Shown one piece after another: positions 17,688-26,808 of a stretch of 64,000 bases of DNA (within the stretch, counting starts at the first letter, position 1; every line of letters starts with the position of its first letter). The stretch covers positions 1,798,001 through 1,862,000 of the forward strand of contig NZ_CP046600.1 of assembly GCF_018278905.1 (NCBI RefSeq). The letters run 5' to 3'. The stretch is from Mycobacterium spongiae. GTDB lineage: Bacteria; Actinomycetota; Actinomycetes; Mycobacteriales; Mycobacteriaceae. Below the pieces are notes generated by a model. It was not told the DNA's origin, did not search any database, and saw nothing but the letters and a program-made list of their open reading frames with translations. The position numbers and the translations under genes are program-made.

Positions 17688-19100
17688 ATGCAACGGGTTC
17701 ACGCATTCGGTGACGATGCCCTCGGTGACCTCGACGCGGTCGCGCTCGCCGAAGCCATCCGATCCGGTCTCGTGGATCGGGCCGGTGTGATCGAGGCCGC
17801 CGTAGGCCGCGCCGCGGCGGTCAACCCAGCACTCAACGGCTTGGCGTATGACGGCTTTGCGCAGGCCTTAGAAGCCGCCTCCACCGCCGCGGCCACCGCG
17901 AGCGGAGGTTTCTTCGCCGGCGTGCCGACCTTCATCAAAGACAACGTCGACGTCGCTGGGCAGCCCACCATGCGTGGTACCGATGCCTGGGCACCTCGTG
18001 GTGCCGTGCGCGACGGCGAGTTCACAAAGTTGTACCTGGCGACTGGACCGATATCGCTGGGCAAGACCCGGATGTCGGAATTCGGGTTCAACGGCTCCGC
18101 CGAACACCCCCGGCTGGGGCCGGTCCGCAACCCGTGGAATACCGACCACACCGCCGGGGCTTCGTCGTCGGGATCTGGTGCGTTCGTAGCCGCCGGGGTG
18201 GTCCCGATCGCGCATGCCAACGACGGCGGAGGATCTATCCGGATTCCGGCCTCGTGCAACGGGCTGGTCGGTCTCAAGCCGTCGCGTGGCCGGCTGCCGC
18301 TGGAGCCCGAGCAGCGACGGTTGCCAGTGAACATCGTCGCCAACGGCGTGCTGACCCGCTCGGTGCGCGACACCGCGGCCTTCTACCGGGAGGCCGAGCG
18401 CGTGTGGCGGCATCCCAAACTGCCACCAATCGGCGACGTCACCGGGCCCGGCGGGCAGCGGCTGAAGATTGCTGTGGTGACCAACTCGGTCGAGCGCGAA
18501 TGCAGCCGCGAATTGCGGGAGCTGACGTTGCAGACCGCCAGTTTGCTTGAGGGGCTGGGGCACCGCATTGAATACCTTCACCAGCCACCGGTGCCGGCCA
18601 GTTTTGCGGATGACTTCGTGCTGTATTGGGGTTTCTTGGCGCTGGCACAGGTGCGTACCGGCCCGCGCACATTCGGTGGGACCTTCGATCGAGCGCGGTT
18701 GGACAAACTCACAATGGGGTTGGCGGGCCACACCAGCCGCAACCTCCATAGGCTTCCACTGGCGGTCATGCGGCTGCGTCGACTCCGGAGGCGCACCGCG
18801 CGATTCTTCTGTATGTATGACGCGTTGCTCACCCCGACGGTCGCCGACGAGACGCCCAAGATCGGCTATCTTGCTCCCAGCGACTATCAACAGGTCCTGG
18901 AGCGGCTGGCCGGTTGGGCCGCGTTCACGCCGCTGCAGAACGTCACCGGCGAACCGGCAATATCGTTGCCGCTGGCTCAGTCCGCGAACGGCTTGCCGGT
19001 GGGCATGATGCTCGCCGCCGACGTCGGGCGTGAACGGCGGCTCTTGGAACTGGCCTACGAACTGGAAGAGGCCAGGCCGTGGGCCGGGATCCGAACCTGA
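17688..19100 (+). CDS. amiC: Amidase of the amidase-signature family (Rv2888c, amiC)
   Basis: 470 residues. The Ser-Ser-Lys triad is recognisable: Lys in Thr-Phe-Ile-Lys-Asp-Asn (about residue 84), the cis-Ser in the Gly-Ala-Ser-Ser-Ser-Gly-Ser loop (about 157-163) and the nucleophile in Gly-Gly-Gly-Ser-Ile-Arg-Ile-Pro-Ala-Ser (about 180-189). These enzymes hydrolyse amides of varied acids; the physiological substrate is unknown. In M. tuberculosis a MarR gene and an IS1539-like element lie between this gene and pyrH. Here pyrH follows after 121 bp. Confidence 0.9.
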   Translation: MQRVHAFGDDALGDLDAVALAEAIRSGLVDRAGVIEAAVGRAAAVNPALNGLAYDGFAQALEAASTAAATASGGFFAGVPTFIKDNVDVAGQPTMRGTDAWAPRGAVRDGEFTKLYLATGPISLGKTRMSEFGFNGSAEHPRLGPVRNPWNTDHTAGASSSGSGAFVAAGVVPIAHANDGGGSIRIPASCNGLVGLKPSRGRLPLEPEQRRLPVNIVANGVLTRSVRDTAAFYREAERVWRHPKLPPIGDVTGPGGQRLKIAVVTNSVERECSRELRELTLQTASLLEGLGHRIEYLHQPPVPASFADDFVLYWGFLALAQVRTGPRTFGGTFDRARLDKLTMGLAGHTSRNLHRLPLAVMRLRRLRRRTARFFCMYDALLTPTVADETPKIGYLAPSDYQQVLERLAGWAAFTPLQNVTGEPAISLPLAQSANGLPVGMMLAADVGRERRLLELAYELEEARPWAGIRT

Positions 19101-19221
19101 AACAGTCCCTGATCACGCACAATTTCACCACCCCGTCCACCTCAGGGCGCGATGATGAGGCAGTATGTGGATTGCCGTCCCGGGCGATCGCCGGGGATGG
19201 CACTGTCATGCGAGGAGACAG

Positions 19222-20019
19222 ATGACGGAGTCCGATGTCGCCGGCCCGGTGACGCCCAAGCCGGAACCGACCACCACCAACGGAAAGTCGGCCTGTCCGG
19301 GTGCCGGCACCTCGTCGAGATATTCGCGGGTTTTGCTCAAGCTCGGGGGCGAGATGTTTGGCGGCGGCGAAGTAGGGCTCGATCCTGATGTCGTGGCGCA
19401 GGTGGCTCGTCAGATCGCCGATGTGGTCCGCAGTGGCGTGCAGATCGCGGTGGTGATCGGTGGTGGCAACTTCTTTCGCGGCGCGCAGCTACAGCAGCTC
19501 GGCATGGAGCGCACTCGCTCGGACTACATGGGCATGCTCGGCACCGTGATGAACAGCCTTGCACTGCAAGACTTTCTCGAGAAGGAAGGCATCGCCACCC
19601 GAGTTCAGACTGCGATCACGATGGGCCAGGTAGCCGAGCCGTACCTTCCACTGCGGGCCGTCCGCCATCTGGAGAAAGGGCGGGTGGTGATCTTCGGTGC
19701 CGGCATGGGATTGCCCTACTTCTCGACCGATACGACCGCGGCGCAGCGAGCGTTGGAGATCGGTGCGGATGTGGTCTTGATGGCTAAGGCGGTCGATGGC
19801 GTGTTTGCCGAGGATCCACGGGAGAACCCGCAGGCCGAACTGCTCAGCGCCGTGAGCCATCGTGAGGTCATTGACCGCGGGTTGCGAGTGGCCGACGCCA
19901 CCGCATTCAGTCTGTGTATGGACAACGGCATGCCGATCTTGGTGTTCAACCTCTTGACCAATGGCAATATCGCCCGTGCGGTCGCAGGTGAGAAAATTGG
20001 GACGCTGGTCACCACCTGA
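19222..20019 (+). CDS. pyrH: Uridylate kinase PyrH
   Basis: 265 residues. The enzyme phosphorylates UMP to UDP and is essential in mycobacteria. The amino-acid-kinase core begins after an N-terminal tail of about 30 residues. It shows Lys-Leu-Gly-Gly-Glu near 37-41, Gly-Gly-Gly-Asn-Phe-Phe-Arg-Gly-Ala near 82-90, Gly-Met-Leu-Gly-Thr-Val-Met-Asn and Thr-Asp-Thr-Thr-Ala-Ala. The ATG at 19222, preceded by GAGGAGA, is chosen because its N-terminus (Thr-Glu-Ser-Asp-Val-Ala-Gly) matches M. tuberculosis; the frame is open to 19165. The stop lies 3 bp before the 53-bp repeat array. Confidence 0.96.
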   Translation: MTESDVAGPVTPKPEPTTTNGKSACPGAGTSSRYSRVLLKLGGEMFGGGEVGLDPDVVAQVARQIADVVRSGVQIAVVIGGGNFFRGAQLQQLGMERTRSDYMGMLGTVMNSLALQDFLEKEGIATRVQTAITMGQVAEPYLPLRAVRHLEKGRVVIFGAGMGLPYFSTDTTAAQRALEIGADVVLMAKAVDGVFAEDPRENPQAELLSAVSHREVIDRGLRVADATAFSLCMDNGMPILVFNLLTNGNIARAVAGEKIGTLVTT

Positions 20020-20022
20020 GGG

Positions 20023-20199
20023 GGAGCAGCGCCAATGATTCGCGCTGGCGACGATGCAGAGCGTAGCGATGAGGAGGAGCAGCGCCAATGATTCGCGCTG
20101 GCGACGATGCAGAGCGTAGCGATGAGGAGGAGCAGCGCCAATGATTCGCGCTGGCGACGATGCAGAGCGTAGCGATGAGGAGGAGCAGCGCCAATGATT
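20023..20199 (+). repeat. MIRU-type tandem repeat, 3 x 53 bp plus 18 bp, with chained mini-ORFs
   Basis: Three identical 53-bp units (20023-20075, 20076-20128, 20129-20181) and an 18-bp partial copy (20182-20199). Each unit begins GGAGCAGCGCCAATGATTCG. The ATG in each copy (20035, 20088, 20141) opens an 18-codon frame encoding [18 protein letters not shown], whose TGA overlaps the next ATG as ATGA. The last mini-ORF ends on the ATGA that starts frr at 20194. Each copy also supplies a GAGGAGGAG ribosome-binding site. The pyrH-frr location, unit length and sequence type match what I recall of the MIRU31/ETR-E locus of M. tuberculosis. Confidence 0.93.
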
Positions 20200-20751
20200 G
20201 ATGAGACTCTCTTCGATGCCGAGGAGAAAATGGAGAAGGCTGTGTCGGTAGCCCGGGATGACCTGTCAACCATCCGGACCGGCCGCGCCAATCCCGGCAT
20301 GTTCTCCCGGATTGTTATCGACTACTACGGCGCGACCACCCCGATCACGCAGCTGGCCAGCATCAACGTCCCCGAGGCACGGCTCGTCGTGATCAAGCCG
20401 TATGAGGCCAGTCAGCTCGGTGCGATCGAGACGGCGATTCGCAACTCCGATCTCGGCGTGAACCCCACCAACGATGGCACTCTGATTCGGGTTGCGGTGC
20501 CGCAACTTACCGAGGAGCGTCGTCGGGAGCTGGTCAAACAGGCCAAGCACAAGGGAGAGGACGCCAGGATCTCGGTGCGCAGTGTCCGGCGCAAGGCGAT
20601 GGAGGAACTGCATCGCATCCGCAAGGACGGGGAGGCTGGCGAAGACGAGGTCGGCCGCGCAGAAAAGGAACTCGAAAAGACTACCCACCAGTACGTCGCC
20701 CAGATCGATGATCTGGTCAAACACAAGGAAGGCGAGTTGCTGGAGGTCTAA
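20194..20751 (+). CDS. frr: Ribosome recycling factor
   Basis: 185 residues. RRF with EF-G splits post-termination ribosomes. The family N-terminus ([13 protein letters not shown]) and [10 protein letters not shown] near 26-35 are clear. The start codon and the Shine-Dalgarno (GAGGAGGAG, 20176-20184) are both supplied by the terminal partial MIRU copy, so frr translation is tied to the repeat array. Confidence 0.97.
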   Translation: MIDETLFDAEEKMEKAVSVARDDLSTIRTGRANPGMFSRIVIDYYGATTPITQLASINVPEARLVVIKPYEASQLGAIETAIRNSDLGVNPTNDGTLIRVAVPQLTEERRRELVKQAKHKGEDARISVRSVRRKAMEELHRIRKDGEAGEDEVGRAEKELEKTTHQYVAQIDDLVKHKEGELLEV

Positions 20752-20783
20752 CGGCCCTTCAGCAGCTTTGTCTACTCAGGTCT

Positions 20784-21725
20784 GTGGCAACTACCGATGC
20801 CGGTGCCGGCAACCCGCCCGACGAACCCGTACGTGCGGCCGGCACGACAAAGCAGCAGCCGGCCAAGAAGACGTCGCGGGCGGGACGTGATCTGCCCGCC
20901 GCCATTGCGGTAAGTCTGGCTATTGGCAGCGTCCTCATCGCGGTGCTGGTGTTCGTCCCACGCCTGTGGATTGCCATCGTCGCGATTGCCACTGTCGTGG
21001 CCACCCACGAGGTGGTGCGGCGATTGCGGGAGGCCGGATACCTGATCCCGGTTGTGCCGTTGCTCGTTGGTGGCCAAGCTACAGTGTGGCTGACCTGGCC
21101 ATTCGGCGCTGTTGGTGCCCTGGTGGGCTTCGGCGGCATGGTCGTGATCGCTATGATCTGGCGGCTCTTCATGGCTGAGAATCGGCCGGATGGCGGGCTT
21201 GGCGAAGCCGGCGACCGCGCACCGGCCTCGGGAAACTACCTGCGCGACGCGTCCGCCACAGTGTTTCTTGCCGCGTGGGTCCCGCTGTTCTGCGCGTTCG
21301 GCGCGATGCTGGTCTACGCAAAGAACGGCTCCGGATGGGTCTTCTGCGTGATGATCGGCGTCATCGCTTCCGACGTCGGCGGCTATACCGTGGGAGTGCT
21401 GTTCGGCAAACATCCGATGGTTCCGGCGATCAGCCCGAAGAAGTCTTGGGAAGGATTCGCCGGTTCGCTGGTTTGCGGGATCACCGCAACGATCATCACG
21501 GCGACCTTCCTTATCGACAGAACACCGTGGGAAGGTGCCGCGCTGGGCCTGCTATTGGTACTCACCACCACACTCGGCGACTTGGTCGAGTCTCAGGTCA
21601 AGCGCGACCTCGGTATCAAGGACATGGGACGGCTGTTGCCTGGCCACGGTGGCCTGATGGACCGACTCGATGGCCTGCTGCCATCCGCGGTCGCGGCGTG
21701 GATCGTCCTGACGTTGCTGCCCTGA
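20784..21725 (+). CDS. cdsA: Phosphatidate cytidylyltransferase CdsA
   Basis: 313 residues from a GTG. CdsA makes CDP-diacylglycerol, precursor of phosphatidylinositol, cardiolipin and PE. A hydrophilic N-terminal tail (about 1-40) precedes seven or eight membrane helices. The family signature with conserved Asp and Lys lies near the C-terminus: [11 protein letters not shown] and then [10 protein letters not shown]. Placement after frr matches M. tuberculosis and many actinobacteria. Confidence 0.94.
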   Translation: MATTDAGAGNPPDEPVRAAGTTKQQPAKKTSRAGRDLPAAIAVSLAIGSVLIAVLVFVPRLWIAIVAIATVVATHEVVRRLREAGYLIPVVPLLVGGQATVWLTWPFGAVGALVGFGGMVVIAMIWRLFMAENRPDGGLGEAGDRAPASGNYLRDASATVFLAAWVPLFCAFGAMLVYAKNGSGWVFCVMIGVIASDVGGYTVGVLFGKHPMVPAISPKKSWEGFAGSLVCGITATIITATFLIDRTPWEGAALGLLLVLTTTLGDLVESQVKRDLGIKDMGRLLPGHGGLMDRLDGLLPSAVAAWIVLTLLP

Positions 21726-21747
21726 AAGGACCGATACTGGACACGTC

Positions 21748-22842
21748 ATGGTCCAACGGTTGACGTTCACCGAGCCGGGCCCTGCCCGGCCGCCACGGCA
21801 CCTCGCCGACCTCGACGAGGGCGGCCGCGCGGCCGCGGTTGCCGAGCTGGGTCTACCGGCGTTTCGCGCCAAGCAGCTTGCGCATCAGTACTACGGCCGG
21901 CTGATCGCAGACCCGCACCAGATGACCGATCTCCCGGCCGCCGTGCGGGGCGTGATCGCCGAGGCGATGTTCCCGAACCTGCTGACCACGTCCGCCGAGG
22001 TTACGTGCGATGCCGGCCAGACCCGAAAGACGTTGTGGCGAGCCATCGATGGCACAACATTTGAGTCCGTGCTGATGAGGTACCCGCGACGCAATACGCT
22101 CTGCATCTCGTCGCAGGCTGGCTGCGGTATGGCCTGTCCGTTCTGCGCGACCGGACAGCTCGGGCTGACTCGTAACTTGTCAACCGCGGAGATCCTCGAG
22201 CAGGTGCGTGTCGGGGCCGTGGCGCTGCGGGACGACTTCGGTGACCGGCTGTCGAACGTGGTCTTTATGGGCATGGGGGAGCCGTTGGCCAACTACGCGA
22301 GGGTGGTCGCGGCGGTGCGGCGGATCACCGAGCCGCCGCCAACCGGTTTCGGCATCTCGGCGCGCGCGGTGACCGTGTCGACCGTGGGTCTGGCTCCCGC
22401 GATCCGCCGGCTTGCCGACGAGCGGCTAGGGGTGACGTTGGCCTTGTCGCTGCACGCGCCGGACGACGAGCTGCGCGACACGCTAGTACCGGTGAACAAT
22501 CGGTGGAAGGTAAGCGAGGCCCTGGATGCGGCCCGGTATTACGCCGATGCAACTGGCCGGCGGGTGTCCATCGAATACGCACTGATCCGCGATGTCAACG
22601 ACCAACCCTGGCGAGCTGACATGCTCGCAAGGCAACTTCGCCGTGTGCTCGGGCCACTGGTGCACGTGAACCTGATCCCGCTCAACCCGACTCCGGGCAG
22701 CGACTGGGACGCCAGCCCCAAGCCGGTCGAGCGCGAATTCTTCCAGCGAATTCGAGCCAACGGGGTCTCGTGCACGGTGCGCGATACCCGCGGCCGAGAG
22801 ATCAGCGCCGCGTGTGGCCAGCTAGCCGCTGAAGGCAGCTAG
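21748..22842 (+). CDS. rlmN: Dual-specificity 23S rRNA/tRNA methyltransferase RlmN
   Basis: 364 residues. A radical-SAM enzyme that methylates C2 of A2503 in 23S rRNA and A37 in tRNAs. The radical-SAM triad is Cys-Gly-Met-Ala-Cys-Pro-Phe-Cys (about 127-134). A methyl-carrying Cys lies near the C-terminus (Ser-Ala-Ala-Cys-Gly-Gln-Leu, about 357), and a further Cys sits in the Gly-Val-Ser-Cys-Thr-Val-Arg segment. It lies 22 bp after cdsA. Confidence 0.95.
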   Translation: MVQRLTFTEPGPARPPRHLADLDEGGRAAAVAELGLPAFRAKQLAHQYYGRLIADPHQMTDLPAAVRGVIAEAMFPNLLTTSAEVTCDAGQTRKTLWRAIDGTTFESVLMRYPRRNTLCISSQAGCGMACPFCATGQLGLTRNLSTAEILEQVRVGAVALRDDFGDRLSNVVFMGMGEPLANYARVVAAVRRITEPPPTGFGISARAVTVSTVGLAPAIRRLADERLGVTLALSLHAPDDELRDTLVPVNNRWKVSEALDAARYYADATGRRVSIEYALIRDVNDQPWRADMLARQLRRVLGPLVHVNLIPLNPTPGSDWDASPKPVEREFFQRIRANGVSCTVRDTRGREISAACGQLAAEGS

Positions 22843-22922
22843 CCGGCAGCTCAGGCGGGGGTGATGAACCGCTAAGGGTGGTGTTTCGTCATCAGGGAAA
22901 CACGAGCACACGAGGGGTCCCC

Positions 22923-23432
22923 ATGAGTCGTCGATTGTTGTCCTTGATCAAAGGATCTGCCGCCGTATGGGTGGCGGTCGCCCTGATGTTTGGCGTGGCC
23001 AATGCGCCGCGCGCGCTGGCCGCCGATGATCGACTGCAGTTCACCGCAACCACTGTGGGCGGTGCGCCCTTCGATGGCGCCAGCTTGGAGGGCAAGCCGG
23101 CGGTGTTGTGGTTCTGGACGCCGTGGTGCCCGTTCTGCAACGCCGAGGCACCCAGCGTCAGCCAGGTGGCAGCCGCAAATCCGGCGGTCACTTTTGTTGG
23201 CGTCGCAGCCCACTCCGACGTCGCTGCCATGCAGGGCTTTGTGTCGAAGTACAACCTGAACTTCACCAACCTCAATGACGCCGACGGCTCGATCTGGGCC
23301 CGCTACAACGTGCCCTGGCAGCCGGCGTACGTTTTCTACCGCGCGGACGGCACGTCGACGTTCGCCAACAACCCCACGGCGGCCATGTCCGAGCAGGAAT
23401 TGTCCGCTCGGGTAGCGGCGCTGACGTCCTAG
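22923..23432 (+). CDS. mpt53: Secreted thioredoxin-fold disulfide oxidoreductase Mpt53
   Basis: 169 residues with a signal peptide (about 1-33, ending Ala-Leu-Ala-Ala) and a TlpA/DsbE-like thioredoxin fold. The active site is Trp-Cys-Pro-Phe-Cys (about 68-72), with a cis-Pro in Val-Pro-Trp-Gln-Pro-Ala-Tyr near 134-140. Mpt53 of M. tuberculosis is an extracellular disulfide oxidase that oxidises reduced exported proteins. The ATG at 22923 is preferred over 22878 because it starts the Arg-Arg-containing signal sequence. The CcdA-type gene 4 bp downstream is a plausible electron partner. Confidence 0.94.
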   Translation: MSRRLLSLIKGSAAVWVAVALMFGVANAPRALAADDRLQFTATTVGGAPFDGASLEGKPAVLWFWTPWCPFCNAEAPSVSQVAAANPAVTFVGVAAHSDVAAMQGFVSKYNLNFTNLNDADGSIWARYNVPWQPAYVFYRADGTSTFANNPTAAMSEQELSARVAALTS

Positions 23433-23436
23433 CCCG

Positions 23437-24363
23437 GTGAACGATGCCCTGATCGGCCTGGCCTTCGCCGCCGGGTTGGTGGCAGCGCTGAATCCGTGTG
23501 GATTTGCGATGCTGCCCGCGTACTTGCTTCTGGTGGTGCGCGGGCAGCAGTCCGCCGAGCCGGCGGGGCTGGTATCTCCAACGAGCCAGGTCGGCCGGGC
23601 AGTGGCCGCTACCGCCGTGATGGCTTTGGGCTTCCTGACGGTGTTCGGCGTGTTCGGAGCGCTGACCATCTCGGCGGCCAGCACGGTGCAGCGGTACCTG
23701 CCCTATGTGACCGTGCTGATCGGGGTCACGCTCGTTGCCCTGGGGGTGTGGCTGCTATCGGGCCGCGAGCTGACGGGGTTGACGCCCCGACAACTCGGCG
23801 TGCGATGGGCGCCGACGGTTCGGCTGGGCTCCATGTACGGCTACGGAGTCAGCTATGCGATCGCGTCGCTGTCATGCACCATCGGGCCATTTCTGGCGGT
23901 CACCGGGGCCGGCCTTAGGGGTGGTTCCATCCTCGGGAGCGTGGCGATCTATTTGTCCTACGTCGCGGGGTTAACCCTGGTGGTCGGAGTTCTGGCCATC
24001 GGCGCCGCCACGGCAAGCTCGGCGCTGGTCGACCGGATGCGGCGGATCCTGCCGTTTGTCAACCGGATTGGTGGCGCGGTGCTCGTGCTGGTCGGCCTGT
24101 ACGTGGCTCACTACGGCCGCTATGAGGTGCGGTTATTCCACGGGAGCGCCGGTGTGGCACCAAGTCCGCAGGATGGGGTGATCGCCGCGGCCGCTCGCGT
24201 GCAAGCTGTGCTGGCTGGGTGGGTGCAGCAACACGGCGCATGGCCATGGGTATTGGCGTTGGCGGTAATGGCGGTCGGCGCGCTCATCGGCCGTTGGTAC
24301 CGACATGTGCGCGTTGACCGCCGGCCTAGGGTTAGGAATCGAAGGGAGCTGACGAGCCCATGA
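23437..24363 (+). CDS. CcdA/DsbD-like transmembrane thiol transporter (Rv2877c orthologue)
   Basis: 308 residues from a GTG, with six or seven transmembrane segments. The two redox cysteines expected of CcdA proteins are visible: Asn-Pro-Cys-Gly-Phe-Ala-Met-Leu-Pro in the first helix (about 20-28) and Ser-Leu-Ser-Cys-Thr-Ile-Gly-Pro-Phe in a later helix (about 145-153). Such proteins pass reducing equivalents from cytoplasmic thioredoxin to extracytoplasmic partners, here probably Mpt53. The C-terminus is coupled to the START-like gene through an ATGA overlap. Confidence 0.9.
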   Translation: MNDALIGLAFAAGLVAALNPCGFAMLPAYLLLVVRGQQSAEPAGLVSPTSQVGRAVAATAVMALGFLTVFGVFGALTISAASTVQRYLPYVTVLIGVTLVALGVWLLSGRELTGLTPRQLGVRWAPTVRLGSMYGYGVSYAIASLSCTIGPFLAVTGAGLRGGSILGSVAIYLSYVAGLTLVVGVLAIGAATASSALVDRMRRILPFVNRIGGAVLVLVGLYVAHYGRYEVRLFHGSAGVAPSPQDGVIAAAARVQAVLAGWVQQHGAWPWVLALAVMAVGALIGRWYRHVRVDRRPRVRNRRELTSP

Positions 24364-24818
24364 CCGAACGACTCATCACCATCGAGCGAGATATTGCGGC
24401 CCGACGACCTGATGTATGGAAGGTACTGGCCGACTTCCCCAACATTTCCGACTGGAACAGCGGTGTCAAAGCCTCCCGAGCGACCAGCGGTGCGACAACG
24501 GGAGTCGGAGCCACCAGGCACTGCGATCTGGCGCCCGCTGGGAGTCTCGACGAGACCGTCACCGAGTGGGATGACGAACGCCGCCTTGTCATCACGATTG
24601 ACCGAGCTACGGTTGTCCCGATCGCCCGCGGAGAGGTTACGTTCACCCTGGGGTCGTCCGCGTCGGACGGCCGGACCCGAACGGTGATGGAGTATCGCTA
24701 CCAGCCGAAGGGCGGACCGTTCGGGTTGCTCCTGGGGCCGGCATTGGACAGGCGCCTCGCGAAGGGATTCGCGGGGTTCCTGGTCGATCTCGAGGCTGCG
24801 GCGCAGCAGATCGGCTGA
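24360..24818 (+). CDS. SRPBCC/START-like protein
   Basis: 152 residues of the polyketide-cyclase/START-like superfamily: Ile-Glu-Arg-Asp-Ile-Ala near the start, Val-Trp-Lys-Val-Leu-Ala-Asp-Phe-Pro-Asn, Trp-Asn, Glu-Trp-Asp-Asp-Glu-Arg in the middle, and a C-terminal amphipathic helix closing the pocket. These proteins bind hydrophobic ligands; the ligand is unknown. The 4-bp overlap with the CcdA-like gene argues for co-expression. I do not recall an orthologue at this position in M. tuberculosis, where Rv2876 follows Rv2877c. Confidence 0.85.
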   Translation: MTERLITIERDIAARRPDVWKVLADFPNISDWNSGVKASRATSGATTGVGATRHCDLAPAGSLDETVTEWDDERRLVITIDRATVVPIARGEVTFTLGSSASDGRTRTVMEYRYQPKGGPFGLLLGPALDRRLAKGFAGFLVDLEAAAQQIG

Positions 24819-24819
24819 T

Positions 24820-24838
24820 AGCCCCCCCGGGGGGCGCT
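24820..24838. terminator. Possible bidirectional transcription barrier between convergent genes
   Basis: An almost perfect GC palindrome (AGC, seven C, six G, CGCT) lies exactly between the convergent START-like and acyltransferase genes and overlaps the last bases of the latter. There is no loop or U-tract, so it would act, if at all, as a tail-less mycobacterial terminator. Confidence 0.35.
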
Positions 24839-25892
24839 AGTCGACGAACGTGTTGCGACGCGTTGCCTGTAGCCGGTGAAGGGTCTGCTGGATGGCGTCG
24901 CGTACCTGGTCGGTGAGCTCCAAGGTCACGGCGGGGTCGGCTGCCGCGGAGTCGTCGAATTCGGTAGTCGCAATGGGCGCACCGAATTCGATGTGCCACT
25001 TTGACGGCAACGGGATGAGTCCGGCCAGACCGGCCAGCGGAAACAGCGGAGTGATCGGGAAATAGGGAAGCTTCAGCAGTCGCGCTAACGGTTTGAGCTC
25101 ACCAATGATCGGATAGATTTCCTCGGAGCCCACGATCGAGCACGGGATGATCGGCGCATTGGTGCGCAGTGCAGCTGACACGAACCCGTCGCTGGTGAAC
25201 GGCTGCAACTTGTAGCGGTCGGCGAATCGCTTGCCCGGGCCGTGGTATCCCTCTGGGAATACCGCTGTGAGCTCGCCGTTGGATAGCAAACGGTGGGCGT
25301 CGGTGGGGGACGCTGCCGTCTGGCCCGTCTTGCGGGCCGCCGGTCCCACCAGTGGGGTCTTGAGCACCATGTCGTCGGCGAGCACCCGCAGCGCCCGCCG
25401 AGCCGGATGCGCTTCGTGGACCGCGACCGCGGCCATCAGCGTGTCGATCGGCAGCATCCCAGCGTGATTGGCAACCACTAGCGCCCCACCGGCCGCCGGC
25501 AGGTTCTCGATGCCACTGACTTCGACCCGGAACCAGACTTTGAACAACGCTCGCAACATCGGCAGCGTGACCGCGTCGGTCAGGTGAGGGTCGAAGCCAA
25601 ACTCGTCGACTGTGTATTCGCCGGTGATCCGCCTGCGAATAAACTTCGTCAGAGCAGCGACCTGCCGGCCGAGCTCGTTAGGTTCGGGGGTCGTCCCTCT
25701 CTTTGCGTGAATGGCGCTTGCCAGGTCGATAACGTTTGTGGCGTCCGCGCTGCGCACATCGGCGGCTTGTCGGGCCCGCCCCGCTGGATGCCGACGCAGA
25801 GAGTCTGCGCGGCTTTGCGCGCGCCGATGAGCCGCGGTCGAAATTGGATGCTCATTGAGGTAAACCACTGTTGCGTTGGATGCACTCGCCAT
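24837..25892 (-). CDS. PlsC-type lysophospholipid acyltransferase
   Basis: 351 residues. After a basic N-terminal region of about 100 residues there is a PlsC domain with the acyltransferase box Asn-His-Ala-Gly-Met-Leu-Pro-Ile-Asp (about 145-153, an NHxxxxxD form). The glycerol-phosphate-binding segment Phe-Pro-Glu-Gly-Tyr-His-Gly-Pro-Gly-Lys follows near 212-221. It would acylate a lysophospholipid or glycolipid at the membrane. It resembles the Rv0502-type mycobacterial acyltransferase rather than classical PlsC. The start is supported by GGGGAGG ahead of the ATG at 25892. I do not recall it at this locus in MTBC. Long AT-rich upstream DNA suggests its own regulation. Confidence 0.82.
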   Translation of the reverse strand: MASASNATVVYLNEHPISTAAHRRAQSRADSLRRHPAGRARQAADVRSADATNVIDLASAIHAKRGTTPEPNELGRQVAALTKFIRRRITGEYTVDEFGFDPHLTDAVTLPMLRALFKVWFRVEVSGIENLPAAGGALVVANHAGMLPIDTLMAAVAVHEAHPARRALRVLADDMVLKTPLVGPAARKTGQTAASPTDAHRLLSNGELTAVFPEGYHGPGKRFADRYKLQPFTSDGFVSAALRTNAPIIPCSIVGSEEIYPIIGELKPLARLLKLPYFPITPLFPLAGLAGLIPLPSKWHIEFGAPIATTEFDDSAAADPAVTLELTDQVRDAIQQTLHRLQATRRNTFVD

Positions 25893-26425
25893 GGTGCTTG
25901 CCTCCCCTTTTGGCCCTATTGGCGGATTCGGTCACCTGGGGTCGAGGCCGGATTTCTGCGGCGGCTTCCGGGGATCGTCAACTTCGCCGCGTGTGCATGG
26001 GCTGACCCACAGATCGCTGGTAGGTGATCAGTTGCGCACTCCTTCCGGGTCAGGATTTGCACTATATCGAGTCAATATCGTTCCAATAACAAGATGATAA
26101 CACCTATCACGGTTTGATAACAGGAAGATCACGTATCGATAATTGTGACCGCGATCGGGTCATGTGTGAGTGAACGGATGGGCGCCTCATGCTCCATCTC
26201 CTCGCACCATTGGAGTTGACCCGCAATGGGCTGGCGACCCCGGCCGGGTTCGACAACTGCCCTAGGGTGGTGAGGGCGCCAAGCCGGGGTCAATTCAAGT
26301 GATAGCGCAACACCTTGAGACAGGGCTTGCAGTGCGCTGTGGGTTGACCGTTAAAGAACGCGTGAAGTCGCTGTTCCGGTCGGGCTGGCGGGTCGGCGAG
26401 TGCGCGCCGTTCGTCGCGCCGCCTG
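25893..26425. other. Non-coding interval with AT-rich operator-like boxes
   Basis: No convincing gene in 533 bp. From about 26057 to 26150 the DNA is unusually AT-rich for this genome. It contains TGATAACA twice (26095-26102 and 26115-26122), with starts exactly 20 bp apart. The first copy belongs to a dyad TGATA-N5-TATCA (26095-26109). An ATATCG direct repeat lies at 26064-26080. This probably serves the acyltransferase gene at 25892, but the regulator is unknown. Confidence 0.45.
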
Positions 26426-26680
26426 CTATCGGAGCCAGCCGCGCCGGCGGCCCCACAGGTCACGCACCAGCACGAACAACGCGAGAGCGGCGAACCCGAT
26501 CAGGTAAATGTCCTCGACGTGGCCGACGTGATTACCACGCAGCATGGCGAGCAGGAATATGACGCCGACGAGGCCGGTGATGTGCCAGGTGCGGTGGTTG
26601 ATCTTGCTCCACCCCCACGCCGCCGACGGCACCTCGGCCGTGTCGACGCCGGTGACGTGCTCCACCTCAGTACTGGCCAC
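26426..26680 (-). CDS. Small two-helix membrane protein (Rv2876-like)
   Basis: 84 residues from a GTG at 26680, chosen because GGAGGA stands six bases ahead of it; frames from 26731 or 26770 lack a ribosome-binding site. It has a short acidic N-terminus, then two hydrophobic helices (about 28-42 and 50-67) separated by a His/Asp-containing loop, and ends in a basic Arg-Arg-Gly-Trp-Leu-Arg. Function is unknown. In M. tuberculosis the equivalent gene is next to mpt70; here it sits 128 bp beyond mpt83. Confidence 0.72.
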   Translation of the reverse strand: MASTEVEHVTGVDTAEVPSAAWGWSKINHRTWHITGLVGVIFLLAMLRGNHVGHVEDIYLIGFAALALFVLVRDLWGRRRGWLR

Positions 26681-26808
26681 GGCGGTTCCTCCGGATGAGC
26701 TGGGTTTCAGACTCGGACTGTGCTCCAACATTCTGGCACACGCGCTTGCGCGCCCCGCCGGTCTGGGCACCTACATCCGCGGCCCCGCCGTGACCAAGTC
26801 GAGCGTTA

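Noticed and set aside
19165..19221. N-terminal extension of pyrH
   Set aside because: The ATG at 19222 has GAGGAGA ahead and matches the orthologous N-terminus; the extension (Trp/Arg/His-rich) does not look conserved.
23496..23918. Alternative frame inside the CcdA-like gene
   Set aside because: Arg/Gly-rich shadow of the transmembrane gene, with no independent start signal.
26299..26562. Plus-strand 87-codon frame in the Rv2876 region
   Set aside because: Low-complexity Arg/Ala composition, no ribosome-binding site, and it overlaps the real membrane-protein gene on the other strand.
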